From positions 1 through 64,000 of the forward strand of contig JAYKIL010000035.1 in the NCBI GenBank assembly GCA_035284745.1: a stretch of DNA of 64,000 nucleotides, read 5' to 3'. Position 1 is the stretch's first letter. Each line of letters begins with the position of its first letter. The position numbers and the translations under genes were made by a program. The notes below the pieces were generated by a model. It worked only from the letters and a program-made list of their open reading frames with translations. It did not search any database and was not told the DNA's origin. Shown here piece after piece: positions 8,587 through 16,709 of this stretch. Origin of the DNA: JAYKJB01 sp035284745 [NCBI: Candidatus Sericytochromatia bacterium]. GTDB taxonomy: Bacteria > Cyanobacteriota > Sericytochromatia > S15B-MN24.

Positions 8587-9282
8587 GTGAATGACACCGA
8601 TTCGTGGTCGGAAAAAATTCAGCAACACGCTTTGCTGATTTCCATCGTGATAACGGCCGCGTTGAACTTGCTCGCGGTGGACCTGTGGCTCGACCAAATT
8701 TTCCTTACCTTCGTTCACGAGGCGAGTCACGGACTGGCCGCAGTTCTGACCGGCGGAACCGTGCTCTCTCTCTCTATTCAGCCTGATGGCAGTGGTCTTG
8801 CGTTAACCCGGGGAGGCATTCGGCCCATCATTTTGTGCGCCGGATATGCCGGCAGTTGTCTCTCGGGTGCTGGCTTGCTCCTCGCAGTGCGTAACAGAGG
8901 GTGGGAGCGATGGGTCTGCCTAGCCCTGGGGGGGGTGATGGCATGGGTCACCGTGGTTTATGTGCGAAGCGTTTTTGGATTCTTTATCGGCACGCTTATG
9001 GCGATAGGATTTGTTTGGGTAGGCTTTCGAGGCAGCGGTTGGCAGTTGTCGGTGATGTTATCGTTTCTTGCTGTCAGAAGCATTCTCAACTCGTTTAGTG
9101 ACCTCATTAACTTGTTTCGTCAGGCGGGCGGCCCCCAACTCACCGACGCCGCGCTTTTGAGCCAGGAATTGACCCTCGGTTTGGTGCCTCCCGTCGTTTT
9201 TGCGGGGTTGATTGCGGCCGTTTCACTGGCCTGTTTGTGGGGCGTGGTCCATTGGGGCTGGGCCCGAGAGGATACGGTGTGA
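8587..9282 (+). CDS. M50B-like membrane metalloprotease
   Basis: Integral membrane protein of about 231 residues with roughly six hydrophobic segments. Within the second segment the zinc motif HEASH is followed by GLAAVLTGG and then SIQPDGSGLALTRGG, the pattern of the Peptidase_M50B family (site-2-protease relatives): HExxH, a conserved 'lTGG', and 'pdgsG.t...GG' in the loop. A second conserved motif supplying the third ligand is less clear. I start at the GTG after the MBL stop; an earlier GTG would overlap the MBL end by ten bases. Physiological substrate unknown; the related groups include anti-sigma-factor proteases, so a signalling role is possible but unproven. Confidence 0.7.
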   Translation: MNDTDSWSEKIQQHALLISIVITAALNLLAVDLWLDQIFLTFVHEASHGLAAVLTGGTVLSLSIQPDGSGLALTRGGIRPIILCAGYAGSCLSGAGLLLAVRNRGWERWVCLALGGVMAWVTVVYVRSVFGFFIGTLMAIGFVWVGFRGSGWQLSVMLSFLAVRSILNSFSDLINLFRQAGGPQLTDAALLSQELTLGLVPPVVFAGLIAAVSLACLWGVVHWGWAREDTV

Positions 9283-9713
9283 TTTTTAGCTTGGTGAATG
9301 TTTTGTGCCTGTTGTTCGCGAGCGTGAACTTTACCCTTTTCGCGTTTACGGACCGAACGAGGCTGTCCAGGCTATACCAGGATTTACGCCAAGTGCCCGA
9401 TGTCACGCAGCGTCTTGGGGGGATGCTCTGGTGGGCGATTTTGGCCCAAATTTATCTGCTGGCGCTGATGTTTCCGCTCAAAGCGATCAGTTATCACGTG
9501 GCCTTGGGCTGGTCCATTATGGTGGTTGTTGGTATGTGTGAATCGGTCTTCACATTTCGGACTCTGGTGGCCGCATTGACTCGCAATGCTTCGGAGCAGA
9601 CTTTCCCGGTCCACGACAGTGTTTTTTATCGCGCTTGGGGGGCGTTTTTTAACCTCGGCATTATCGTCGTATGCACTTTACTGCTTGCCCCGGGCTCTCA
9701 AGCAACCCCGTGA
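9279..9713 (+). CDS. Small four-helix membrane protein
   Basis: 144 residues with four predicted membrane helices (about residues 1-22, 55-76, 80-102, 120-138) and a short soluble hairpin after the first helix. I recognise no family. The GTG start overlaps the stop of the M50B-like gene (GTGA), indicating translational coupling, with AGAGG about six bases upstream. The upstream extension of the frame lies inside the preceding gene and is ignored. Coupling suggests it works with the M50B-like protein, but no motif indicates how. Confidence 0.65.
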   Translation: MIFSLVNVLCLLFASVNFTLFAFTDRTRLSRLYQDLRQVPDVTQRLGGMLWWAILAQIYLLALMFPLKAISYHVALGWSIMVVVGMCESVFTFRTLVAALTRNASEQTFPVHDSVFYRAWGAFFNLGIIVVCTLLLAPGSQATP

Positions 9714-9738
9714 ATCCAACAGCACCTCGCACGTTGAA

Positions 9739-10749
9739 TTACAGTGGAAGTCGGGCCTGCGGGCGGAGTGTTAATTTGTCGGTGACATTTTCCAAGTAAA
9801 GCGCGTGCGCTAAACCCGCGATCATCGCCGCGTTATCGCTACACAGCGCCAAGGGGGGCGCGGCGAAATGCCATCCACGCTCTCTGCACGCCGCATCGAG
9901 GCGCTGGCGAAGCTCACGGTTTGCGGCGACTCCTCCTGCCACGGCCACCGTTCTAAGACCGCGCATTTCAGCAGCTGCGATGGTTTTGGCCACCAGGACG
10001 TCCACAACCGCTGCTTGGAAACTCGCGGATATGTCGTTCACCGGCAACGGAAGTCCCGTGAGGGAATGTTTTTCAATGGTGCGACGCACGGCGGTCTTCA
10101 CCCCACTGAGGCTAAAGCGAAGTTCTGGTTCGTGTAACAGGGCGCGCGGAAAATTAAAGGCTTTGGGATCCCCCTCGGTGGCTCGCCGATCAATTTCTGG
10201 GCCGCCGGGATAAGGGAGGCCTAGCAGGCGAGCGACCTTGTCATAAGCTTCTCCCACTGCGTCATCAAGGGTTTCCCCCAGGGTTTCGAAAGTGCGGGGG
10301 CCTGCGACCTGGACCAATGCGGTATGCCCCCCCGAGACCAACAGACACAGAAACGGCAAGGGCAATTGGGGGTTCGCCATCACATTCGCCCAAATGTGAG
10401 CGGCCAAATGGTGAACTCCAATGAAGGGCCTGTCGAGGGCCCAAGCCGCCGCTTTGGCACTGACCAAGCCCACCAAGAGGGCCCCCATCAGTCCTGGGGC
10501 ATGGGTTGCGGCCACGGCCGTGAGGTCGGCGGGTTTCACCTGAGCGATTTCGAGTGCTTCGGCAATCAGTGGATTCAGAGTTAAAATGTGTTGGCGAGAT
10601 GCGACTTCCGGAACAACGCCACCAAAACGTCGGTGTAGATCGATTTGCGACGAAACCAGATTCACCAGAATTTCATGACCATCCCTAACAATGGCGACGG
10701 ACGTTTCGTCGCAACTGGTCTCGATACCAAGAATATAAATCGGGCTCAC
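9739..10749 (-). CDS. tsaD: tRNA N6-threonylcarbamoyladenosine transferase TsaD
   Basis: Transfers threonylcarbamoyl to A37 of ANN-decoding tRNAs, with TsaB and TsaE. Shows the TsaD start ILGIETSCDETS, the metal-binding HHLAAH, and the nucleotide-binding LLVSGGHT, GEAYDKVARLLGL and AGGVAANRELR stretches; 336 residues, standard. The start is GTG. The DUF697-like gene ends only 13 bases upstream on the same strand, so the two are probably co-transcribed. TsaB and TsaE are not in the window. Confidence 0.96.
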   Translation of the reverse strand: MSPIYILGIETSCDETSVAIVRDGHEILVNLVSSQIDLHRRFGGVVPEVASRQHILTLNPLIAEALEIAQVKPADLTAVAATHAPGLMGALLVGLVSAKAAAWALDRPFIGVHHLAAHIWANVMANPQLPLPFLCLLVSGGHTALVQVAGPRTFETLGETLDDAVGEAYDKVARLLGLPYPGGPEIDRRATEGDPKAFNFPRALLHEPELRFSLSGVKTAVRRTIEKHSLTGLPLPVNDISASFQAAVVDVLVAKTIAAAEMRGLRTVAVAGGVAANRELRQRLDAACRERGWHFAAPPLALCSDNAAMIAGLAHALYLENVTDKLTLRPQARLPL

Positions 10750-10762
10750 GCGCGCGTCCCGT

Positions 10763-11662
10763 CTATTCCGTTTTAATCACGGTCGCTTTTGTATCGATAA
10801 TGGGGCGACCGTCGTCCCCCAATGTCGTTATGCCAGAATGTCCTGCTGACGAGCGTTTGAAGTATTCCAGGGCCGCGCGGCCCATGGCGAGAGTCCCTGC
10901 GTAGCCCATACCGCCACTGATCAGCCAGCCCGGCCCCGGGATAAATTTGGCCAACTGCCGGGCAGCTGTTCTCAATGCATATCCTCCACCCAGAACGGCC
11001 AGCACCTCTTTCAGGCGTTCGTGTGTCATTGGCTGATCGTGCATGGCGGCCAGACGCATCACCATTTTTATTTGATTGATGGTCATCACGGGCATATCGG
11101 CACCCGGGACTGGAATCAGACCCACCATGGCATTTTGCTGGGAAGTTCGTGCAATCTCCTGCTGCGTCGCCTCGGCGCGCAGGGCCGGAAATTGGCGCGC
11201 CAAGGCCACGGCGTGAAGCTCGAATATTTGTAAGAGTCGCGCGATGAGCGCGTCGCGTAATTCTGATGAAGTGGACGTCGCAACAACCCGCTCAAGACGC
11301 GTGCCCACAATGGCCGCCACCTCTCTGCGTCTGGCTCCCAGCGCGGCCGGCGGAATATCTGGCAACAACAACAAGATTTCGTTGGGCGGGAGCCTGCGTA
11401 TAAAAGCGAGTTCGCTCCCCGAGGGACCCGATTCTGACTCGATGACCACCAGATGAACGCTCGCTTCGGGGACGGGAAGCTCTCCGATATCCAAGACACG
11501 AAGCATCTCCCAATGGTTGCTTCCGTCGAGAAAAATCGTTCGGATCCCATCGCGCAAGGCGCCAGGTGCAGCATACAGATTCAGAGGCACCAAGTGGTTG
11601 GCGTGGCCTGAGATTTCTCGCCATATAGCCCAAATCTCATTGAGTTGTGGAGGCACAGCCAT
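10763..11662 (-). CDS. DUF697-like protein lacking a recognisable GTP-binding motif
   Basis: 299 residues. The C-terminal half (from about residue 150) has the features of DUF697/YcjF-type domains: a helical stretch followed by a Gly-rich hydrophobic hairpin (LAKFIPGPGWLISGGMGYAGTLAMGRAALEYF split here as two short runs) that may touch the membrane. The N-terminal half has alternating strands (VHLVVIES, EILLLLPDIPP) reminiscent of a G domain, yet no Walker A (GxxxxGKS) is present, so it may be a degenerate GTPase or simply another alpha/beta domain. The start follows AAGGAG by seven bases; an in-frame ATG seven codons upstream is unsupported. Gene is upstream of tsaD and has its own extended -10 promoter. 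Confidence 0.65.
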   Translation of the reverse strand: MAVPPQLNEIWAIWREISGHANHLVPLNLYAAPGALRDGIRTIFLDGSNHWEMLRVLDIGELPVPEASVHLVVIESESGPSGSELAFIRRLPPNEILLLLPDIPPAALGARRREVAAIVGTRLERVVATSTSSELRDALIARLLQIFELHAVALARQFPALRAEATQQEIARTSQQNAMVGLIPVPGADMPVMTINQIKMVMRLAAMHDQPMTHERLKEVLAVLGGGYALRTAARQLAKFIPGPGWLISGGMGYAGTLAMGRAALEYFKRSSAGHSGITTLGDDGRPIIDTKATVIKTE

Positions 11663-11686
11663 AGAGAACTCCTTGTGTCGCATGCG

Positions 11687-11695
11687 ATTCTAACA
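11687..11695 (-). promoter_or_regulatory. Extended -10 promoter for the DUF697-like gene and tsaD
   Basis: Leftward TGT-TAGAAT, 24 bases before the ATG, with AAGGAG in the short leader. No clear -35. Confidence 0.5.
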
Positions 11696-11838
11696 CGCAC
11701 TACAAGGCCCTTGGGATGGCACTGCTTTGGCAAAACCCGATCGCAAGGAAGGTTTATTCGGTGGTTGAGAGGCGTCCCCGGGTATATGTCAACGTGACCC
11801 AGTCCAAATTTTTTTAGCGGGGAACCTCCGTAAAATTC

Positions 11839-12186
11839 ATGCTTACACTGAACGAACTTCATGCCCCGAAAGCCCGTATCCTGTCGATCAATGGAAAAAT
11901 CGACGCCAAGACGATGGGCGAGTTTGAAACAGCCCTCCGAAGCATTCTGGACGGAGGCCACAACAACCTCGTTTTGGACTTCTCTGAGGTGGCTTTCATC
12001 AGCAGTGCTGGATTCGGCATTCTTATGTCGGTGATCGAGGAGATACGAGATTTCGGCGGAGATTTGGTGCTTGCGCGTGTGCAACCTGAGGTTTTTCGAA
12101 TCTTCGATATGCTTGATTTTACGACTCTTTTTCGCTTCTTTGACACGGTGGAAGCCGCCGCTGAATCGTTCGGGAACCCCTCGTAA
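11839..12186 (+). CDS. Anti-sigma factor antagonist (STAS domain, RsbV/SpoIIAA-like)
   Basis: 115 residues forming a single STAS domain. The phosphorylatable Ser lies in FISSAGFGIL (residues 54-63), preceded by the family strand LVLDFSEVAF. In partner switching the unphosphorylated form sequesters the anti-sigma kinase, releasing a sigma factor or another target. The kinase gene follows 17 bases downstream and a SpoIIE-type phosphatase ends the block, so all three functional classes are present. The ribosome site is weak. No sigma factor gene lies nearby. Confidence 0.9.
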   Translation: MLTLNELHAPKARILSINGKIDAKTMGEFETALRSILDGGHNNLVLDFSEVAFISSAGFGILMSVIEEIRDFGGDLVLARVQPEVFRIFDMLDFTTLFRFFDTVEAAAESFGNPS

Positions 12187-12203
12187 ATGGAGCGGTCTGT
12201 AGC

Positions 12204-12662
12204 GTGAGTAAATCTGAACCGCAGGCGATACGGCTCACCTCGAACCTTGACCACGTGGGGGTGGCGAGGGATTTTGTTGCCGAAATTGCCAAAGCGGTCC
12301 CGATGACTGAGAGACAGGTGTATGAACTGGAGTTGGCGGTAGACGAAGCTTTGACGAATGTGGTGGAGCACGCGTGTGAGGGTCGTGAAGATGCCTATGT
12401 CGAACTTGCCGTGTCGCATACGGACGCCCAGTTCACTATCTTGATCACACACGATGGCGCGAGTTTTGACCCGGGAACACAACCGGACGTAGATCTGAAG
12501 GCCTACATTGCAGAACGCCGTGTCGGGGGCTTGGGTTTGTTTCTCATCAAAAAGTTGATGGATGAGGTGGAGTATTCGACGGGGGATGACGGTTTGAGCC
12601 GGATTCGACTCGTAAAACACCATCCCGGAAGCGCCGGCGCGCGGGAATCACAGGATACTTAG
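12204..12662 (+). CDS. RsbW-like anti-sigma serine/threonine kinase (HATPase)
   Basis: 152 residues of GHKL/HATPase_c_2 fold. N box ELAVDEALTNVVEHA (residues 46-60), G1-type motif HDGASFDP, and G2 GGLGLFLIKKLMD near residue 113 are all intact, so ATP binding and kinase activity on the adjacent STAS protein are expected. GTG start. In this family the kinase binds either its STAS partner or its target (usually a sigma factor). The target here is unknown; neighbouring genes make the isoprenoid-synthase-like protein or the 973-residue protein candidates for co-regulation, but this is inference. Confidence 0.9.
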   Translation: MSKSEPQAIRLTSNLDHVGVARDFVAEIAKAVPMTERQVYELELAVDEALTNVVEHACEGREDAYVELAVSHTDAQFTILITHDGASFDPGTQPDVDLKAYIAERRVGGLGLFLIKKLMDEVEYSTGDDGLSRIRLVKHHPGSAGARESQDT

Positions 12663-12677
12663 TGGAATGAGTACTGT

Positions 12678-13643
12678 TTGCCCGTGATGATCGCTCCCCG
12701 CACTGAGTTCATTCTGAAGTGGGTCGAGACTGCCATCGCGGATGGTGCTGGGGCAGAGGCTGAGACCCAACGGCTTTTGAGGCGGGCGCTCGCTCCTGCC
12801 GTGGACGCCGCCCAAAATGTGGCAGGTTGGCCGGCCACGTATCTTCCCTCGGTGGTCGGAGGTGCCTTTAGATTGCCTCCAGAGCAAATTGAGATGCTTG
12901 CGGCAGCTTGCCTTCTCGTTTTTGCGGCAGCGGATGTCATTGATGATGCGCAGGATGGTCAACTGCATTCCGAGTGGCCCTCGTGGAAGGAGGCCGTATC
13001 CACGGGTTTGACGCTGCTCTTCTTAGCCCATCAATTGGCCTTGGCCTCGGCGCCGGAGGAACGCAGGGGGGCCGTTGCGGCGGTGTTGGGGGGGACGGTT
13101 TTAAGCATGAGCCTGGGGCAGCAGCGGGACCTCTCGCAGACAGGGACGTTAGATGGTTTGCGTACAGAGGCTGATTACTTGACGTGTGTGCGAGGGAAAA
13201 CTGGGGCTTCCGTCGCTTTGTTCACCGTTTTACCGGCGGTGGTGTCCGGGGCCCCTGCGGAAGTGCTCTCCGTTCTGAAAGGCTGGGGAGAGGCGATGGG
13301 GGCAGCCTTGCAGGTTGCCAGTGACCTTATGGATGCCCTGTCGCCAGCGGGGCGCGATCGCCGGGCGGGGCGGCCGACTTTGGTGGTTCAGAGGGCCTGG
13401 TCTCGCCTGGCTGCTTCGGACCGCCCCCACCTCGAGGCGGCGTGGCGGGGTGAACCCCAGGCCCCCAATTTGGAGTTTTTGCTGCAAAGGACAGGAGCTG
13501 TGGCGTATGTTCGGGCACGCGTGGGTGCGCTGAAGTTGGAGGCGCGGGAGTTGATACAAGGCTCAAACCTCTCTCCTTCGTTGATCGCAGCGCTGAATCA
13601 ATGGGTGGAGAGTCAGGGCCGAGACGACGAAATGCCACTGTGA
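12678..13643 (+). CDS. Polyprenyl-synthetase-like protein with an altered active site
   Basis: 321 residues with the all-helical isoprenoid synthase fold. The first Asp-rich motif is retained as VIDDAQDG (residues 82-89). The second region reads QVASDLMDA instead of the usual Q.aDDilD, losing the first Asp, and the downstream GKD...K pattern is replaced by RRAGRPTLVV. The N-terminal diphosphate-binding GGKRxRP motif is absent. It may therefore be a specialised prenyltransferase of ComQ type or a non-catalytic homologue. A complete farnesyl/geranylgeranyl synthase is encoded at 23.4 kb, so this copy is not needed for housekeeping. Start choice between TTG, GTG and ATG within seven bases is uncertain. 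It follows the RsbW-like gene by 15 bases, so it is probably in the same transcript. Confidence 0.75.
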   Translation: MPVMIAPRTEFILKWVETAIADGAGAEAETQRLLRRALAPAVDAAQNVAGWPATYLPSVVGGAFRLPPEQIEMLAAACLLVFAAADVIDDAQDGQLHSEWPSWKEAVSTGLTLLFLAHQLALASAPEERRGAVAAVLGGTVLSMSLGQQRDLSQTGTLDGLRTEADYLTCVRGKTGASVALFTVLPAVVSGAPAEVLSVLKGWGEAMGAALQVASDLMDALSPAGRDRRAGRPTLVVQRAWSRLAASDRPHLEAAWRGEPQAPNLEFLLQRTGAVAYVRARVGALKLEARELIQGSNLSPSLIAALNQWVESQGRDDEMPL

Positions 13644-13660
13644 GAACATTTTGTGTTTTG

Positions 13661-13666
13661 TATAAT
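13661..13666 (+). promoter_or_regulatory. Consensus -10 box upstream of the 973-residue protein gene
   Basis: A perfect TATAAT preceded by TG, in an AT-rich island just after the prenyl-synthetase-like stop. No strong -35 at 16-18 bp. The transcript would have a leader of about 95 bases, including the palindrome at 13719-13737. Confidence 0.5.
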
Positions 13667-13718
13667 CTGTTTTAAGAAAGTGTTTATTTTTGCAGGAGAG
13701 ATGCCCCGTCACGCGATA

Positions 13719-13737
13719 ACAACACCTCAGGCGTTGT
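13719..13737. repeat. 19-bp interrupted palindrome in the leader of the 973-residue protein gene
   Basis: ACAAC and GTTGT flank CCT and AGG around a central C. It could be an operator or a weak RNA hairpin. It lies 53-71 bases downstream of the TATAAT box. Confidence 0.4.
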
Positions 13738-13767
13738 GTGCCCGTTCGACCAAGGAGCACTGAATTC

Positions 13768-16689
13768 ATGACACCTACGAACGGCGTCCAAGGCCCGGGA
13801 GGCACCTCGCCCCTCCCAGGCCCCCACTGTTCCGAAGCCGTGTCCTCTCTCGAGGGGATTGAACTGCCTTTGCCTGAGGGGCCTCATCGACCAGCAGCGG
13901 AAGTCGTCCACGACACAGCGCAGGTGGCTCACCTTCAAAGTATTGCAACCCCTCAGGGAGCGGCTCCGGTGGATATTGCGAAGGCGGCCACGGCGGAGAT
14001 TCAGAAGATCCTTCCAGGGGCCATACTCGTGGGGGAATGGTCAGTAGAGCACGTGGCGCTACTGAAAGAGGCCCTGCTTGGGCTCCCGAAACCGATGAGG
14101 CGGATGTGGCATGGCTATTCCTTTCACGCGCCGACGGTGGCTCCAAAATCCTTTCGCGAGAAAGCAAAGTCGAGAAACGACGAGGAGGCAGAAGGACTGG
14201 TACGCGTTCAGGAACGTAATCGGGCGGTTTTGATTCAACGTGAGACATTTGCTTTGCCCGGAACGATACGAAAGTCGGTTTTGCGCTCTGAATTGGCCGC
14301 TGCATTGGGGCGCACGGCCGCGAAGCGCCCCCGTGAGACCCTGGCTGGGGACTTCAGTCGCCTGTCTGGTTGGACCGTTCGCCGAGAGGCCAGGAAAGGG
14401 GCCCCATCAGGGGTGCCCAAAATGTATTCAGGCGAATGGCCGGAGGCCATCTCTTCATCCTCCGAGCGTCAGGGCGTGACGCGTTCACTTTCCCGTGCTC
14501 GAGGCACGGGGGCTCTCTCCGTTGCTGGGGCCGGCGGCTTGGAGCCCGGGGCGGCGTCTTTTGGCGGGGGGGGTGATAAAGTTCCCCTCAAGGAGTCTGC
14601 CGGCGGCGCCTCCGGATTTAAAGGGACAGGCCCTTTGCGTGGAGACAGGGGGCTGACGCCTTATCGCGCGAATCCCATTGATGCCGTAAAGGCCTCCCTG
14701 ACAGAAGATGAGGCAGGGATCGGTCTGCTGGGTTCAAAGGTCCGAGTCCCCGACCAGGGTGTTTATGAATTTCAGCACGATGGGACTGGCGGCTTTGTCG
14801 GCAATTCCGACGGGCAAAGTGATCCCTCCGCAGATTTGGGTGAATCTTTTCGCATTTATGTGAGCCAACCTGAGCAGTTGCTGGCGCGTTCGCCCGGGAA
14901 GTTTTTGTTAATCAACCTGGAAGCACAATATTATACGCCCCAAGAGGTGCGCCGTTTGGCTCAGTCGGTGGGGGTTGATTTGTCGCGTGAATTGGCTGAA
15001 CTTGGAAGCTCGGCCCGGATGAACGCACCTCTGTTAGAGCAAGTCGCGCTGTATCACGGAATTTCTGTCGATTTGGAAGCATTGAGGTCGACAGAGCAGC
15101 GCATCTTGATGCAGGGGGGGACGCTTGAAACCCTGGTCCATCGCCTGAGCCTTGACCTCGCGACGCGTGGGGCAGGGACTGTGAGGGATTTGAGGGACGC
15201 TGAGATCTTACTGGATGAACATAAACGTCTTCTAGGGGAGGTGAAGCCTGTTCGGGAACTTGAGAAAGTTGGCTTCCCGGCAGGCCAGCAGATTGTTGCT
15301 TGGCTGAGCCAAAAATTTGACAAAATTGTGGACACCGCGGGCCGCGGGCCTGTGGCCCAACTTTTAGACGTCCAAGCCCAGTTTCATAAACTTCCTTTGG
15401 CGGTGCAGTTGAAGGTTTCACCAGAACTGGCCTTGGGATCCGGTTGGCTTCGTCTGGGGCCCACTGAAAGAATGGCTTTACGCGATCCGAACAGCCTGCA
15501 GTCTTTGGTGGCGAGTGCCGCAGAGTCGGCCGAAGAAGTCGCCTATCTGCCGCAACGTCTCAACGCCACTGAGAAGAGACGTTTGGCGGTAAAGACAATG
15601 TTAGACGCGTTATTGGATACGGGACCGGCAGGGGCGATGTTGAGAACACGTTTGGGAGCAACCGGCGAAACCACTGGCCGTCGAGGGCTTGTTTTGCCGG
15701 ATCCCGTAGCGGCATTTCGTGAGATGCTTGCAGCCAACGGCGACCCTGTTTTCGATCTGTTGGGAACCCCTGAGAAGGCGAGTTTGTCGTCTAAACAGAC
15801 AATTTCAGCGATCCGACAGGTCTTTAGTGAGTCCGCGATGGTCGACGCATTACAGATTTTACGTCGTGGCTCGTTGGGTGCGGAGAATCTTCGTGCTGCC
15901 ATCCTGAAATTTGCGATCGAACAGGGTCGGCAGACCGCTGATCCGGTTAAAGTGGTCCAAGGGCTTCTACAGGTGGTGCAACAGGAACGTCAGCGCTTTG
16001 AGCAACGGGTGGCCCACGTTTCTTTGGATCTCGCGTTGTCTGAGGCGACACGGCACGCACGAGAAGGGGATGGGCGATTTGTTCGTGCGTGGCTTTCTGA
16101 GGGTGAGGAAGCCTTGCAAGAATCGCTTGGGCCTTGGTTATGGGGCGCGCTCTCCTCCGCTGATCGACGGTTGCTGCTGAGTCGAGACTATCGCGTGCAC
16201 GTGGCCGCGGATGCTCAGAAAATATTCACCACGGGAAGTTCGTTGGCGGAAGAGGCTCGCCAATTTCATCGTGAGACCGAGAACCTTCAGGCGGCGCTTG
16301 AATTGCTTCTTAATCCGGACGATGAATTTCCGCGAGAATTTACCCGTGATCCGGTGGGGGCGCTCGTGCGCCGGGGAATTTTTCCGCATCTGCCTGAGCC
16401 AATTCAAACCCGGCTGCTTGATGGCATCCAGATACCCAAAGTGGCCCAACTGGTGAAGGCGATTGAGGAGACTTTGGCCCCGTTGCGACTCAGGCAGCTT
16501 TCGCAGCAGCGGCAACGTGAAAACCTCAGTGCTGCGATTCGTACGGTCAATGCGGCCAATTATGCGCCGATCTTGGGTATCCTGGATATGGACGACTCGG
16601 ATATGCAGCAACACGTCCGGTCGAGCCTCGTATCCGCTGTGGCCCACGGTGATTCCGAGATCCGGGGCGGGATGATGCGATACCTCTAG
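13768..16689 (+). CDS. 973-residue protein with a probable degenerate lethal-factor-like peptidase domain
   Basis: Function unknown. No signal peptide or membrane helix is seen. Residues 85-390 recall the anthrax lethal factor-related (ATLF) zincin pattern: ILVGEWSVEHV and EALLGLP, then strand VLIQRETFALPG, a helix with LRSELAAAL (171-180) where the family has LxHExxHAL, FSRLSGW (196-202), and ESFRIYVSQPEQLLARSPGKF (359-379, given as its known pattern E.F..Yv..P..L...sP.kf). Both zinc His are replaced (Ser, Ala) while the Glu remains, so it would be an inactive pseudopeptidase. A Gly/Ser-rich insert fills 240-357. Residues 400-973 are almost wholly helical, with amphipathic repeats and no motif I know. 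ATG follows AAGGAG by ten bases. It sits between an altered prenyl synthase and an RsbU-like phosphatase. The fold assignment is a hypothesis; the reading frame is certain. Confidence 0.75.
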   Translation: MTPTNGVQGPGGTSPLPGPHCSEAVSSLEGIELPLPEGPHRPAAEVVHDTAQVAHLQSIATPQGAAPVDIAKAATAEIQKILPGAILVGEWSVEHVALLKEALLGLPKPMRRMWHGYSFHAPTVAPKSFREKAKSRNDEEAEGLVRVQERNRAVLIQRETFALPGTIRKSVLRSELAAALGRTAAKRPRETLAGDFSRLSGWTVRREARKGAPSGVPKMYSGEWPEAISSSSERQGVTRSLSRARGTGALSVAGAGGLEPGAASFGGGGDKVPLKESAGGASGFKGTGPLRGDRGLTPYRANPIDAVKASLTEDEAGIGLLGSKVRVPDQGVYEFQHDGTGGFVGNSDGQSDPSADLGESFRIYVSQPEQLLARSPGKFLLINLEAQYYTPQEVRRLAQSVGVDLSRELAELGSSARMNAPLLEQVALYHGISVDLEALRSTEQRILMQGGTLETLVHRLSLDLATRGAGTVRDLRDAEILLDEHKRLLGEVKPVRELEKVGFPAGQQIVAWLSQKFDKIVDTAGRGPVAQLLDVQAQFHKLPLAVQLKVSPELALGSGWLRLGPTERMALRDPNSLQSLVASAAESAEEVAYLPQRLNATEKRRLAVKTMLDALLDTGPAGAMLRTRLGATGETTGRRGLVLPDPVAAFREMLAANGDPVFDLLGTPEKASLSSKQTISAIRQVFSESAMVDALQILRRGSLGAENLRAAILKFAIEQGRQTADPVKVVQGLLQVVQQERQRFEQRVAHVSLDLALSEATRHAREGDGRFVRAWLSEGEEALQESLGPWLWGALSSADRRLLLSRDYRVHVAADAQKIFTTGSSLAEEARQFHRETENLQAALELLLNPDDEFPREFTRDPVGALVRRGIFPHLPEPIQTRLLDGIQIPKVAQLVKAIEETLAPLRLRQLSQQRQRENLSAAIRTVNAANYAPILGILDMDDSDMQQHVRSSLVSAVAHGDSEIRGGMMRYL

Positions 16690-16709
16690 GAACAAGGCGA
16701 GCCATTAAG

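Noticed and set aside
11859-12623. 254-codon leftward frame across the STAS and RsbW genes
   Set aside because: Antisense shadow of two conserved genes; no domain.
13775-14305. 176-codon leftward frame inside the 973-residue gene
   Set aside because: Low-complexity Pro/Arg shadow, no start signal; the sense frame is longer and has a Shine-Dalgarno.
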